A stretch of 64,000 nt of DNA. It comes from Gammaproteobacteria bacterium. Lineage in GTDB: Bacteria > Pseudomonadota > Gammaproteobacteria > Pseudomonadales > Azotimanducaceae. Shown in pieces: positions 26,813 through 35,394 of this stretch; positions within the stretch are counted from its first letter, which is position 1, and each line of letters opens with the position of its first letter. The DNA is taken from the NCBI GenBank assembly GCA_026708185.1, contig JAPOVK010000007.1, forward strand, positions 1 through 64,000. Direction: 5' to 3'. The notes beneath the pieces are model-generated. The model made no database searches. It was not told the DNA's origin and saw nothing but the letters and a program-made list of their open reading frames with translations. The position numbers and the translations under genes were made by a program.

Positions 26813-27277
26813 TTGGTAGATTCCGTAGATCCTGCGACCCGAAGCCGGATAATGGGGCGCGTCAAGAGTAAGGATACGACGCCGGAGCTTGCCGTGCGTA
26901 GAGCGCTTCATTCGCGCGGACTACGTTATCGGCTACACCGGCGGGATCTTCCGGGTCGACCGGATTTGGTCCTAGCGAAGTACCGCGCCGCGATCTTTGT
27001 CCATGGCTGCTTTTGGCACGGGCATGATTGCCCCATGTTCCGTCTGCCCAAGTCTCGGACGGAGTTCTGGCGAGGGAAGATCCGTACGAATCGGGCGAGA
27101 GACCAGGAGGTCTCAAAGGCGATGCTGGAGAGCGGTTGGCGCTGCCTGACGATTTGGGAGTGTGCTGTGACTGGGCAAGGTCGACTGCAAGCGGGGGATC
27201 TCGTTGAGCGAGTCACAGCGTGGCTTCATGGCACGGAAAGGTCGACCGAGATCTCCGGGAACCACAGGCAGACATGA
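26813..27277 (+). CDS. vsr: very short patch repair (Vsr) endonuclease
   Basis: 154 residues. Catalytic Asp51 (GRPDLVL), His64 (VHGCFWHG) and His69 match the E. coli Vsr positions, and Cys66/Cys73 fit the zinc site. Vsr nicks 5' of a T:G mismatch produced by deamination of 5-methylcytosine, so it accompanies cytosine methyltransferases. Start is TTG at 26813. It is convergent with the methyltransferase operon whose dcm-type gene lies 4.6 kb away. The ATDRSRIM-like N-terminus (PATRSRIMGRVKSKDT) is fully conserved. Confidence 0.92.
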   Translation: MVDSVDPATRSRIMGRVKSKDTTPELAVRRALHSRGLRYRLHRRDLPGRPDLVLAKYRAAIFVHGCFWHGHDCPMFRLPKSRTEFWRGKIRTNRARDQEVSKAMLESGWRCLTIWECAVTGQGRLQAGDLVERVTAWLHGTERSTEISGNHRQT

Positions 27278-27305
27278 GCTTCTTACGCTGCAAACGAGGC
27301 GGAGG

Positions 27306-27836
27306 TCACTCCTCGTACCACTCAAGGCGCTGGATTCCAAGTTTGTTGCTGGCCGTCTCGATCATTCGGCGGTATGCGGGTTGACGACATTTGCCTACGG
27401 GAAACATGATAACTGCCGCAAAAGGCTCGGCGGATTCGTCTGCGTGAGCGCGTTCGAAGACCGCCATGAGGACAGTTTTCCAGTCTCGGGAGAGGCCCCA
27501 ACAGATCACTTTCCCATCGGCGAGCCGGCGACCGTGAGGCTTCAGGTAGACCTTGGAGACGAGGGGACACTCTGGCAGATCTAGGAGGCGCGTCACAGGG
27601 GCGAAGTTCTTGATTCGGTCCCTCGTATAGCTCTTCATAATGGTGTCCTTGAGATAGACCCGGACACTTCTGGAGTCTAGATACCGCGAAAGGACTCCAC
27701 CAATCTGGTCATCGCGAATCCATTGTTCGAACAGCGCTGACTTGCGCCGGTTGGGGAGAGTCGGCCAGTGTTCTTTGTCGGCTGTTAGCCAGAGTTGAGA
27801 TCGTATCCTGTCCAGGACGGGAGGCGGGACTTTCAT
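27306..27836 (-). CDS. unknown 176-residue protein, last gene of the methyltransferase-ATPase-helicase operon
   Basis: Not recognised. The ATG overlaps the helicase stop by four bases (ATGA), so it is translationally coupled and probably a component of the same system. It is soluble, basic-to-neutral, without signal or membrane segment. An N-terminal helical part (LDRIRSQLWLTADKEHW, RRKSALFEQWIRDDQIGG) precedes a mixed alpha/beta part with VYLKPHGRRLADGKVICWGLSRDW and a cysteine in GKCRQPAYRRMIE. No nuclease motif can be named with confidence. It ends 28 bases from the convergent vsr stop. Confidence 0.8.
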   Translation of the reverse strand: MKVPPPVLDRIRSQLWLTADKEHWPTLPNRRKSALFEQWIRDDQIGGVLSRYLDSRSVRVYLKDTIMKSYTRDRIKNFAPVTRLLDLPECPLVSKVYLKPHGRRLADGKVICWGLSRDWKTVLMAVFERAHADESAEPFAAVIMFPVGKCRQPAYRRMIETASNKLGIQRLEWYEE

Positions 27837-29527
27837 TCGACGTTTCCCGGCGGGGGTGACTTGGGGTAGTCGTATTCGGGGAGCTCAAGCTGGGGATCCC
27901 CATCTCTCAGGACCAACGACGCCTGATCCAACATCCATTCCTCGAGGAACGAACCAGCGGACCGGTCGGCGAACGAGATTAGTGCGTTCCCCAAGCCAAG
28001 GCGTTCGAGCTGGCCGCGCTTGACCCCGCGATCGAGTTCGATGACCTCAGAAATCCGCCGCAGGTCAGTAACAAAGTCGAGGACGACCAGGCGGTCCTTG
28101 CCGGAGCTAATACGAAGCCCACGGCCCAGCTGCTGGACGAATATCCGACGGCTATGGGTCACACGCATGAATACGATCAGGTCCACGGCCGGGACATCGA
28201 CGCCTTCGTTGAATAGATCGACGACGGTGACGAAATGAAGCTCACCAGCGGTGAGACGCGACATCAGCTTGGCTCTGTCTCGGGGCTGTGTTTCACCAAG
28301 AACTGGCTCGGCTTGATAGCCAAACTGCCTAAGTGTCGCGGCAAAGGTCTTGGCGTGAACCCGGGACTGGCAGTAGACGATGGCAGACGTCCGGTTGTGA
28401 TCTCGGAAGACTTCGGTTGTGATTCTGGCCGCCTCGTCGTCCCGCGTGGGTAGGATGAGTCTCCGGTTCAACTGGGAAAGCGAGTAGCTGTTTCTAGACG
28501 CTTCTTGGACGAACTGCCAGTCAACATTGTCCGCGAGCAGGCGATAGTCGACTTCGCTAAGGTACCCGGCTCGGAGGCCCTCTGCGATCCCAATCTGGAC
28601 CAGTGGAGGGCCGAGGAGGTGGTCGATGTCGTAACCGTCGCCACGCCAGGGAGTCGCCGTTACACCCGCCAGCATGGACGGCTCCAGTGAGGTGATGGCG
28701 GTTTGAAACGTGTCCGCACCTAGGTGGTGGGCCTCATCGACGACCACCAAACCAAAATCCGGCAGGATGTCGATGTTGTTAGAGACGGTCTGGATCGTCG
28801 CAAAAGTGATGCCGTCCCAATAGGTGGGACGTTCGTGGTCAGCGAAGCGATGTGTTGGAACAGTCTTAGGCAGCTGGAACCAAAACTCCCGGAGTAGCTG
28901 ATTGACAAGGGGCCGTGTATGGGCCAACACGAGGACTCGATTGGGGCGCACAAGCTGATCGCGCAACAGGCTCGCGACAGTCTCAGATATGATCACCGTC
29001 TTGCCGAGGCCCGTGGCGAGCACAAGCTGGCCGCGACCGGTATCCACCAGAGCATCCCGTAGGCGCTCGAAGGCTCTGTGCTGGTAGTCGCGCAAGGAAC
29101 GCGAAGCCGGCGGGTATTCGGTACTGTTCTGCATCCAAGTGAGAAGTCGGGCGGGCTCCGCGACACTGATGTCCAGGCCTAGCTCCCGTTCACGGCGAAC
29201 TCTCATTCTGAGCGCGTCGGATGCGGGACGTGAAGCCGCGATCAGTAATCTATCGGCACCATAGTACCGCCCGGCCTCGACGACCTCGTCGACAGCCGAC
29301 AAGGGGGGCGGGGCGGACGTGGTGTGCTTGCATTGCGTGACCCACAGTTTTCCGCCCTTTACAGCGAGAACGTCGCCACCCTTGTCGCCGGTACCGCCGA
29401 TCAAGCGGACATCATCGAAGCCGTTTTGGATGAAGAGCCGGGCGATGTCCCTCTCGAAGGCTTGCCAAGGGCCTTGCAGAAGCCTAGTCCGGCCGAGAAA
29501 CAGCTGGTCGTCAGGTCTACTCGGCAT
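27833..29527 (-). CDS. Mrr-type nuclease fused to SF2 helicase
   Basis: 564 residues. Residues 20-110 are a restriction-endonuclease-like (Mrr_cat) domain with Asp52 and Gln65-x-Lys67 (GTGDKGGDVLAV...WVTQCKH). A DEAD/H-box SF2 helicase follows: Walker A LATGLGKTVI (about 165), VVDEAHH, the ATPWR motif III region and motif VI QQLGRGLR (about 485). It would translocate on and cut foreign or unmodified DNA. It overlaps the GHKL ATPase gene by 11 bases and the downstream 176-residue gene by four. Similar helicase-nucleases occur in MORC/MutL-like ATPase R-M systems. Confidence 0.88.
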   Translation of the reverse strand: MPSRPDDQLFLGRTRLLQGPWQAFERDIARLFIQNGFDDVRLIGGTGDKGGDVLAVKGGKLWVTQCKHTTSAPPPLSAVDEVVEAGRYYGADRLLIAASRPASDALRMRVRRERELGLDISVAEPARLLTWMQNSTEYPPASRSLRDYQHRAFERLRDALVDTGRGQLVLATGLGKTVIISETVASLLRDQLVRPNRVLVLAHTRPLVNQLLREFWFQLPKTVPTHRFADHERPTYWDGITFATIQTVSNNIDILPDFGLVVVDEAHHLGADTFQTAITSLEPSMLAGVTATPWRGDGYDIDHLLGPPLVQIGIAEGLRAGYLSEVDYRLLADNVDWQFVQEASRNSYSLSQLNRRLILPTRDDEAARITTEVFRDHNRTSAIVYCQSRVHAKTFAATLRQFGYQAEPVLGETQPRDRAKLMSRLTAGELHFVTVVDLFNEGVDVPAVDLIVFMRVTHSRRIFVQQLGRGLRISSGKDRLVVLDFVTDLRRISEVIELDRGVKRGQLERLGLGNALISFADRSAGSFLEEWMLDQASLVLRDGDPQLELPEYDYPKSPPPGNVE

Positions 29528-31847
29528 CTTCGATACTGGCGGTAGGTGCGAGCAGTTCGGTCGCCAAGAACGCCCGCATAAGCCTCTCGCGGCTTATGTC
29601 GTCGAGGTCCGATGGGGCTTGCTGCGCTAACCAGACGGCGTCGGCGAGCAGACCGCCGTAGTGCGCCAGAATCCTGGCCTTCGCCTCGTCGGTGGCGACG
29701 GAGCTGCCGAAGTCCAGGGCCGAGTAGGTCTCGTCCCAATAGTTGCCGTCAAGGAAGAGGGTGGGATTGGCGAGCACGAAGTCTCGAATGGTCCCGACAG
29801 GTGCGTACTGAAGGAAGCGCCCGTCGGTGATGGCGCCGTGCGGATCGGTGACGCCCCGGGAAGCCATGTTCACACGAATGCTCTCCTGCGTACCCGGCGG
29901 AAGTCCGTCGAAGAACGCGCCGGTGTCCTCGTCGGGGCCCTCGCTGACGATGCTCCGCGCGATATCGACCAAGACTCCCCGAGACTCGGAGACCATGGCG
30001 CTAGGATCAAGCATCAAGGACGCGGCGTAACGAGACCGAAGACCGGTGAGGACGCCCCCGAAGGTGACGGTCGAACCTTGCTGTCCGCGTTCAAAATCGG
30101 TGCCGAGCCAGGCAAGCTCGCCGAGGAGCGCATCTAATGGCGTAAACGTGATGGAGCGAAATGCAGCGGCCCCGACATCAATGTAGAACTCCCACCGACT
30201 GGGCGTTCGCCGAATGACCCATGGACAGCCAGCGTCGGCGAGGATTGGGTCGTCGGCGGCCGCGACGAATGCAGCGACCTCGTACCGCTGTCCAGTAAGT
30301 TCGTCGACGTACACTTGCGTCAGACTCGCCAACGAGGCGCGCGTTGGCGGCTCACTCGGGGTGTCGGTTTCAGTCGAGGACCCATCCGATGGATCCTCGT
30401 CCGGTTCGTCTCCAAGAGTCTCTTCCGCGTCGCTGTCAGAGGTTTGAGCTTGTAGGACACTCGCTTCGGCCTCCTCGACAAGCTCCCACCATTTGGCGTC
30501 GGTTCGATACTCCGCCTCGCCGGCGTGAAATCGGCGCGCCATGGATTTGGCACGGTCATTGTCCTGGACGACGAGAATCCGATTCCACCCGCCCGCGCGT
30601 TTGTTGTGTGGGTTGGATCGGCGAAAGGCTTGGAACAGGCGGAACAGCGGAGAGTCGTTCTCGCCCGCTCCGATCTTGCGCGCAATGTCCGGGCGTAAGG
30701 GTGTTGTGCCCCGAACAATACCTACCATCTCGCGCCACGCCGCGTCTTCGCGGACAAACCGGTCCTTGGTATACGGGACGCGGCAATGGTCAAGGTGGAC
30801 CTCTCCGACGATCCGGCCGCGGTCGCGTGGATCATCGATGGGATACTCGCTCTCCTCTGTGTCGGCCGCTTCGTCGAACCATTTGAATACGTCCTTGTTG
30901 CCAACCTCGATTTTTCGACCATTCCTGAGTATGTCGACCCCGTAGTCATTTCGGTCGAGAAAACGCTGTATTCCAAGCCATCCATGCACTCGTCGTTCTC
31001 GTTGGATGACAGTGCCGGCTGGCCCGCACGAGGGGCATGCCTCCTGGTCCTCGGCAAGCCAGTTCCAGCACTGTGTGCAGAACGGTCGCGAAGGAAGGCG
31101 GACGTCGAAAGGCTGAAACGCGTTGACTGTACCAAGGCGAGCCGTTTCGACGACCCGTTCTTGGTTGTCTGGCCCACCCCAAATGCAATGCAACCTGGGA
31201 GTCACCTGAATACCGTTGACCTCCAAACGGAATCCCACGGGCGTGGACGCGGGTCCGATCATTGAGGAGTAGATGCTCCCGAGGCGGCGTGCGACGTTGG
31301 TACGGTTGCGACGCTTGCCAAACCACTCGAGTTGCTCGCGCTTGAGGTTCTGGACTACCACCTCCGTACCGGACAGGTCCGGATTGGGTTTCGGTCGGGT
31401 CAGTGTCGGGGATGTGAATTCGTGGCTCTCCATGAGCCTAGGGAAGTCGATCTCGACCCCTATCCACTCGGCGTCGCCGGCCCGGGTAGTCCAGATAGTC
31501 GTCCGGGAGCCGAGGCGCGCGGTGGCGATGTTGAATCCCATGCCGAACAACCCGAGGTTGTTGATGGGGTCATGGCTAGTCCATCCCGCGCGTACTGCAC
31601 GTTCAAGCATGTCCCCTGCCATGCCGGGGCCGTTGTCGCGTACTACGACCGTGCTGTTGGGGTTGTCCTGCTCTGGAATGCTGACGTTTACAACCGGGTT
31701 CAGGACTGGTCCCTCGGTGCGATTGGCCTCGATGAACGAGTCGACGGAATTATCGATTAGCTCAGCGAGGCATTGCCATTGGGGAAGGACGATTTCGCCC
31801 AGCATCGGCAGGATTCTGGGATGGGGTGTAAGGTCGAATTGGTCCAC
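29517..31847 (-). CDS. MORC/MutL-like GHKL ATPase with zinc ribbon
   Basis: 776 residues. The GHKL nucleotide-binding motifs are intact: N-box LAELIDNSVDSF with Asn33, G1 box RDNGPGM (Asp71, Gly73, Gly75) and G2 box GLFGMGFNIATA (about 99-110). A zinc ribbon with Cys257, Cys260, Cys271 and Cys274 (FCTQCW...CPSCG) sits in or after the S5-fold domain. An acidic low-complexity linker (about 470-510) leads to an unassigned C-terminal region. Such stand-alone GHKL ATPases have been described in restriction-modification loci and related to eukaryotic MORC proteins. Start is GTG at 31847. Dcm lies 20 bases upstream and the helicase overlaps its end. Confidence 0.88.
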   Translation of the reverse strand: MDQFDLTPHPRILPMLGEIVLPQWQCLAELIDNSVDSFIEANRTEGPVLNPVVNVSIPEQDNPNSTVVVRDNGPGMAGDMLERAVRAGWTSHDPINNLGLFGMGFNIATARLGSRTTIWTTRAGDAEWIGVEIDFPRLMESHEFTSPTLTRPKPNPDLSGTEVVVQNLKREQLEWFGKRRNRTNVARRLGSIYSSMIGPASTPVGFRLEVNGIQVTPRLHCIWGGPDNQERVVETARLGTVNAFQPFDVRLPSRPFCTQCWNWLAEDQEACPSCGPAGTVIQRERRVHGWLGIQRFLDRNDYGVDILRNGRKIEVGNKDVFKWFDEAADTEESEYPIDDPRDRGRIVGEVHLDHCRVPYTKDRFVREDAAWREMVGIVRGTTPLRPDIARKIGAGENDSPLFRLFQAFRRSNPHNKRAGGWNRILVVQDNDRAKSMARRFHAGEAEYRTDAKWWELVEEAEASVLQAQTSDSDAEETLGDEPDEDPSDGSSTETDTPSEPPTRASLASLTQVYVDELTGQRYEVAAFVAAADDPILADAGCPWVIRRTPSRWEFYIDVGAAAFRSITFTPLDALLGELAWLGTDFERGQQGSTVTFGGVLTGLRSRYAASLMLDPSAMVSESRGVLVDIARSIVSEGPDEDTGAFFDGLPPGTQESIRVNMASRGVTDPHGAITDGRFLQYAPVGTIRDFVLANPTLFLDGNYWDETYSALDFGSSVATDEAKARILAHYGGLLADAVWLAQQAPSDLDDISRERLMRAFLATELLAPTASIEDAE

Positions 31848-31867
31848 AGGCGATGTCTCCAGACGTT

Positions 31868-33073
31868 CTATCCGGGCTGAGGCGGAGGGGCGGATTTTTC
31901 GGGCGCGGGGCCGGTGTCCAGCAAGTTACTGTGCAGTTCCAAAGCAACGCGAGCTGCAAGCGCGACGGGGACAGCGTTGCCGAGCTGTTTCATCGCGTTG
32001 GTCCAAGATCCTTCAATGGTCCATTCGTCGGGGAAGGTCTGGAGGCGAGCGCACTCGCGGACGCTGAAATATCGCACCGTACCGTCCTCGAGCTGAACAG
32101 TGTTCTCGCCTCCAGGCACTCCATGGTCGCCGGCCTTGAGGGTCTTGGCGGGCTCGTCCCATCGGCTGCCGTCGTGGCCGGGATAGGCCCGTGCACCGGG
32201 GTTGAGGAAGTGATTTGGATCGGACGCGGCAGTTTCCCCCGACGCTACAGGTGGCAGGTCGAAAATCGCGTCGCGTACGGTGCGCCAAGGTAGTCCGTTG
32301 GGTTCTGTCTTGCCACACGCCAGGTAGGCGACACGCCGCTTGGACCGCGATGGTGGCGTCGCTGGTGGTGATAGTCCGTGCCTCTTCCAGTACGCGCCGC
32401 TTATCCACTGATCGTGGAGAAGTGCGTCGCGGGAGTGTGTGGGCGCTGGAAATCGGAAGTCTATGGCTAGATCGCTCCTAGTGCCGACGATGAGGACCCG
32501 TTCTCGCTTCTGGGGTACGCCGTAATCGGCAGCGTTGAGGCAGCTGAGGACCACGTCGTAACGCAGGCTTTGGCAATTGTCTAGCGCATAGAGCTTCTTC
32601 AGGCGTTCCAAGTGGTGGGTCCAGCTTTCGCGGTCTTGACGCGGGACATCGGGGAGGCGCAACTGATGCAGGACGTAGTCACCGTATTCCTCGAAGCCAG
32701 ATCGAAGGAGTCCCTTTACGTTCTCGAACACGAACCCGCACGGCCGAATGTCCCTCACCGCTCGCACGGCTTCCGGGAACATGTCGCGATCGTCTTCATG
32801 ACCCAAGTGTTTGCCCGCGAGCGAGAACGGCTGGCATGGTGGCCCCCCTGCGATGAACTTGACGCGGCCTTCGTACTGCTTGAAGTCATGTAGGCGCACG
32901 TCTTCCTCAAGGACTTCCCACTCGTGGGCGTGGTCCACACCCTGCGCCTTGTTGCGGCGCAAGGTGCGGCAGGCGTTAGCGTCTGAGTCGAGAACAGCGA
33001 GATGACGGAATCCCGCGCGGGCCGTCCCCAAAGCCAGGCCACCGGCACCGACGAAAAGCTCAATGGAGTTCAC
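31868..33073 (-). CDS. C5-cytosine DNA methyltransferase
   Basis: 401 residues with the ordered C5-MTase motifs: I FVGAGGLALGTARAGF, IV GGPPCQPFS with nucleophile Cys80, VI FENVKGLL, VIII QKRERVLIVG, then a target-recognition region, IX RECARLQTFPDEW and X QLGNAVPVALA. It methylates host DNA, protecting it from the Mrr-helicase module. Target is unknown; the vsr gene nearby suggests that 5mC deamination at its site needs repair. GTG start at 33073. First gene of the coupled operon, or second if the GIY-YIG gene 254 bases upstream is included. Confidence 0.94.
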   Translation of the reverse strand: MNSIELFVGAGGLALGTARAGFRHLAVLDSDANACRTLRRNKAQGVDHAHEWEVLEEDVRLHDFKQYEGRVKFIAGGPPCQPFSLAGKHLGHEDDRDMFPEAVRAVRDIRPCGFVFENVKGLLRSGFEEYGDYVLHQLRLPDVPRQDRESWTHHLERLKKLYALDNCQSLRYDVVLSCLNAADYGVPQKRERVLIVGTRSDLAIDFRFPAPTHSRDALLHDQWISGAYWKRHGLSPPATPPSRSKRRVAYLACGKTEPNGLPWRTVRDAIFDLPPVASGETAASDPNHFLNPGARAYPGHDGSRWDEPAKTLKAGDHGVPGGENTVQLEDGTVRYFSVRECARLQTFPDEWTIEGSWTNAMKQLGNAVPVALAARVALELHSNLLDTGPAPEKSAPPPQPG

Positions 33074-33327
33074 GCGAGGGGAGCCGTTTTGCGGGCGTTC
33101 GAGAGCAAGTGCCCTAGCACGGTCGCTTGTGGCGGAGTGGCCGCATTCAACTGAGATGAGCTAACCGAGTCGAGGGCGAAGGCCCGCGCCCGCCCGACCG
33201 GCTTTGGGCCTCGACTGGGGTGCAGCGGCGGCCTGTTATTTCCGGCCGCAGGTGAGTCGTAGTGCGTGAGGGAGATTTGCTCCTCGCGGCGGGATGAGCG
33301 GCAGCGTGAGTGACGTTCCGGCCCGGA

Positions 33328-33657
33328 TCACTGATCGTTGCACGGTGTGTTGTGCGCATTGCGAAAGGCGGTTTCGATGTCCGACCGCGCTCGGTCGCCG
33401 TCTATTCTGTGGACACAGATGCAGTTGCAGCCATGACTGTTGACGCAGCCCCACTTCTCATGGCTCGAGATTCTGGTGCCGAGTTCACCGGTCTCGCCGA
33501 TGTAGAGAAACGAATGACTGCCCTTGCCATCTTTCACCGTACGCTTGGTGAAGATGTAGACGGCGCTCACGTCGTTGAACGACGTGTCAGCACTGTAGGC
33601 CGTGAAGGAGTATTCGGACCCTCCCGCAGAGAAGGTCGCGTCAGCTAGTTTGGTCAC
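33328..33657 (-). CDS. GIY-YIG-like nuclease family protein
   Basis: 109 residues. The two strands of the fold appear as AVYIFTKR (about 32-39) and FLYIGETGELGTRISSHEK (50-68), with Arg62 in the helix; the metal-binding glutamate would be Glu95 in DIETAFRNAHNTPCN. The first GIY tyrosine is conserved as VYI. Cysteine-rich HGCNCICVHRID lies between. The same strand and position ahead of the methyltransferase make it a possible extra nuclease of that locus. GTG start at 33657. Activity is inferred only from fold motifs. Confidence 0.7.
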   Translation of the reverse strand: MTKLADATFSAGGSEYSFTAYSADTSFNDVSAVYIFTKRTVKDGKGSHSFLYIGETGELGTRISSHEKWGCVNSHGCNCICVHRIDGDRARSDIETAFRNAHNTPCNDQ

Positions 33658-34624
33658 ACTTGCTCCAGTTGGCCGGTTCGTCGTATCGGCTCGAGGCCGG
33701 GCGTCGGCCGCACTGGCGACGCATCATATGGCTCCAAGCGCAGCATGGCAAACAGATGGGTCCGTCTGTCAGCGAGCAGCGCTGCCGCCCCGGGGGTCCC
33801 GCGATGGGATCATTCGCATCGCCGTGGGGATGGCCTTTGCAGGTGACCATTTGGCGGTACTGGGGCGGTCCTCGGAGTCGGGCACGGTAGGACATGCCGG
33901 TCGGCGGCTGGCGGGGGCAAGCGTTCGGATTGTGTGTAAGTAAGGACTCGCATTCGACCGATGCTTGCGATCTGTCGACGCTGAGCGGAATCGCGGGTCA
34001 CTAGTCCGGTCATCCTATTCGCACCCGTTTCGTCCTCGCGGACGGCGCTGGCACTGCTCTCGCGCTTGCCCTTGTCGCGGGCGGCGGTTCCGTTTGGTCA
34101 GTGGAACGTCTGCGCTATGCCTTGTGGGCATCTCCCGCTTTGGTCAGCCGGGGCGCTGTGGATCGGAGCGGAACTGCTGGTTTACCTGCGTTCCGCAGCG
34201 ATCTCCGGCCCTTTTGGGGCCGTCTCCCGTTTCGGTCAGCCGGGGTCGCTGGGGAGTTCGTCACTGGCCGCTGGATCACCTGCGGCCTGCTTGAACCGAT
34301 GGTCCCCTGCGGAACCGTCTCTCCGTTGTTCTGCCTGGTGGAGGACTCCATGTCCGGGTCGCAGATCCCGGCGCTGACGTCCCTCGAAGAGGAACGGTTT
34401 TGGTGTTGGCGCGCACCCTACAGACGTCCGGAGCCCGTTGCAAACAGGTGCGCGGAAGGGCTGCGCGCGAGATGCTGCGCGGTTCGGCGGAAGCCCAGCC
34501 CCGACGCTGTGGGACGCGACTTTTAAGTCCGTCCCACAGCGTCGGGGCGCGAGGCGCGTTTTGCGACGGCGTTTCGGCCTCGGCGGCCGGGCCGATATGC
34601 CGCGCCTTCTGCGGCGGTTTGCGG
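33658..34624. other. 967-base stretch without a convincing gene
   Basis: No open frame here looks like a protein: composition is Arg/Pro/Ser-rich on all frames. It holds two 23-base near-copies (21/23 identical) of TCTCCCGCTTTGGTCAGCCG plus GGG at 34131-34153 and 34223-34245, a shorter third hit near 34093, and the long hairpin at 34499-34547. It separates the methyltransferase locus from the second recombinase module and may be decayed DNA. Confidence 0.5.
34499..34547. terminator. 18-bp perfect inverted repeat hairpin
   Basis: CCCCGACGCTGTGGGACG (34499-34516) is exactly complementary to 34530-34547; the 13-base centre itself contains GACTT/AAGTC. It lies 78 bases beyond the end of the four-gene recombinase operon. 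No T tract follows on either strand, so it could be a factor-independent terminator of unusual type, a module boundary or a recombination site. Confidence 0.45.
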
Positions 34625-35116
34625 CTAGTCGCCCCCCGACGGCGCGGAACCGGGCGGATCGGGGGACGTGGAAGCCTTCGCCCCGGCCTTCAGCGCGCGG
34701 TCGCGCTCCCGCGTGACCTGGCGCAGCTTGCGCCGGAAATCCGCGCGCTGGCCCTTGACGGCGACCAGTTGCCGCTGGGCGTCCTCGAGCTGCCTTTCGA
34801 GGCGCCGGCAGTCGTCGCGGGCGACGCCGAGCTGGTCGTCGCGGTACCTGCGGTCGAGCCAATCGCGGCGGATGCGCAGCGCGAGTCGGATGTGCAGTTC
34901 GGAGGCGCAGAAGCCGATGGCGAGCGCCACCAGGAACACCACCGTGGCGAGGATGCCGACGATCACCGAGTGCTGGAGCAGGATGTCCCAGCCTTCGAGG
35001 ACGACGGCGTCGGTAGCCCAGTCGACGAGCACGAGACGCTCGACGCGCTCGCGGGCGTCCAGGGCCAGCAGCACGGCGCCCGCGATCAGGGCGATGACCA
35101 GGAACAGGATGAACAC
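34625..35116 (-). CDS. membrane protein with coiled coil, recombinase-operon gene
   Basis: 163 residues. Two transmembrane segments (FILFLVIALIAGAVLLAL at 2-19 and VIVGILATVVFLVALAIGF at about 52-70) are followed by a basic coiled coil (about 90-145, DDCRRLERQLEDAQRQLVAVKGQ) and a Pro/Ser tail. GTG start at 35116, two bases after the upstream stop. Last gene of a four-gene set with a tyrosine recombinase. Function unknown. Confidence 0.68.
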   Translation of the reverse strand: MFILFLVIALIAGAVLLALDARERVERLVLVDWATDAVVLEGWDILLQHSVIVGILATVVFLVALAIGFCASELHIRLALRIRRDWLDRRYRDDQLGVARDDCRRLERQLEDAQRQLVAVKGQRADFRRKLRQVTRERDRALKAGAKASTSPDPPGSAPSGGD

Positions 35117-35118
35117 GG

Positions 35119-35394
35119 CTACCGGCCTCCCCTGCGGCGGTTCCCGGCGCGCGGTTGGTCTGCGGGTCGCCGCGGATCGGATGCGGGGGGCATCTCGAAA
35201 CCCCTCTTCCGGAGCGCCCGCTCGATGCGGCGCTCGATGTCGCCGTAGTCGTCGCGCACCGGCGCGCCCAGGAGGGCGGCCTCGATGCGCACGGCGAGAT
35301 CCCGATAGTAGTCGCGGGAGCCGCGCATGCGTTCAATCAACCGGACGGTGCCGTCGTTGCGCGGGCTGCACGGTTGTCGCGGCCGGCGGCTCAC
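35119..35394 (-). CDS. small basic protein coupled to the recombinase
   Basis: 91 residues, Arg-rich, not recognised. The GTG at 35394 overlaps the recombinase stop (GTGA), which decides the start and supports the frame. Predicted helical centre RIEAALLGAPVRDDYGDIERRIERALRKRG with disordered basic ends, as in small nucleic-acid-binding accessory proteins. Could be a directionality factor or structural partner of the recombinase; this is a guess from position. Confidence 0.6.
   Translation of the reverse strand: MSRRPRQPCSPRNDGTVRLIERMRGSRDYYRDLAVRIEAALLGAPVRDDYGDIERRIERALRKRGFEMPPASDPRRPADQPRAGNRRRGGR

Noticed and set aside
27204-27584. Plus-strand 126-codon frame after vsr
   Set aside because: It lies antisense to the 176-residue gene that is translationally coupled to the helicase, and has no recognisable features.
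34236-35336. 366-residue minus-strand frame overlapping the membrane protein of the recombinase operon
   Set aside because: Arg/Pro/Ala-rich composition with no domain; the overlapping GTG/GTGA-coupled genes in the other frame are convincing.
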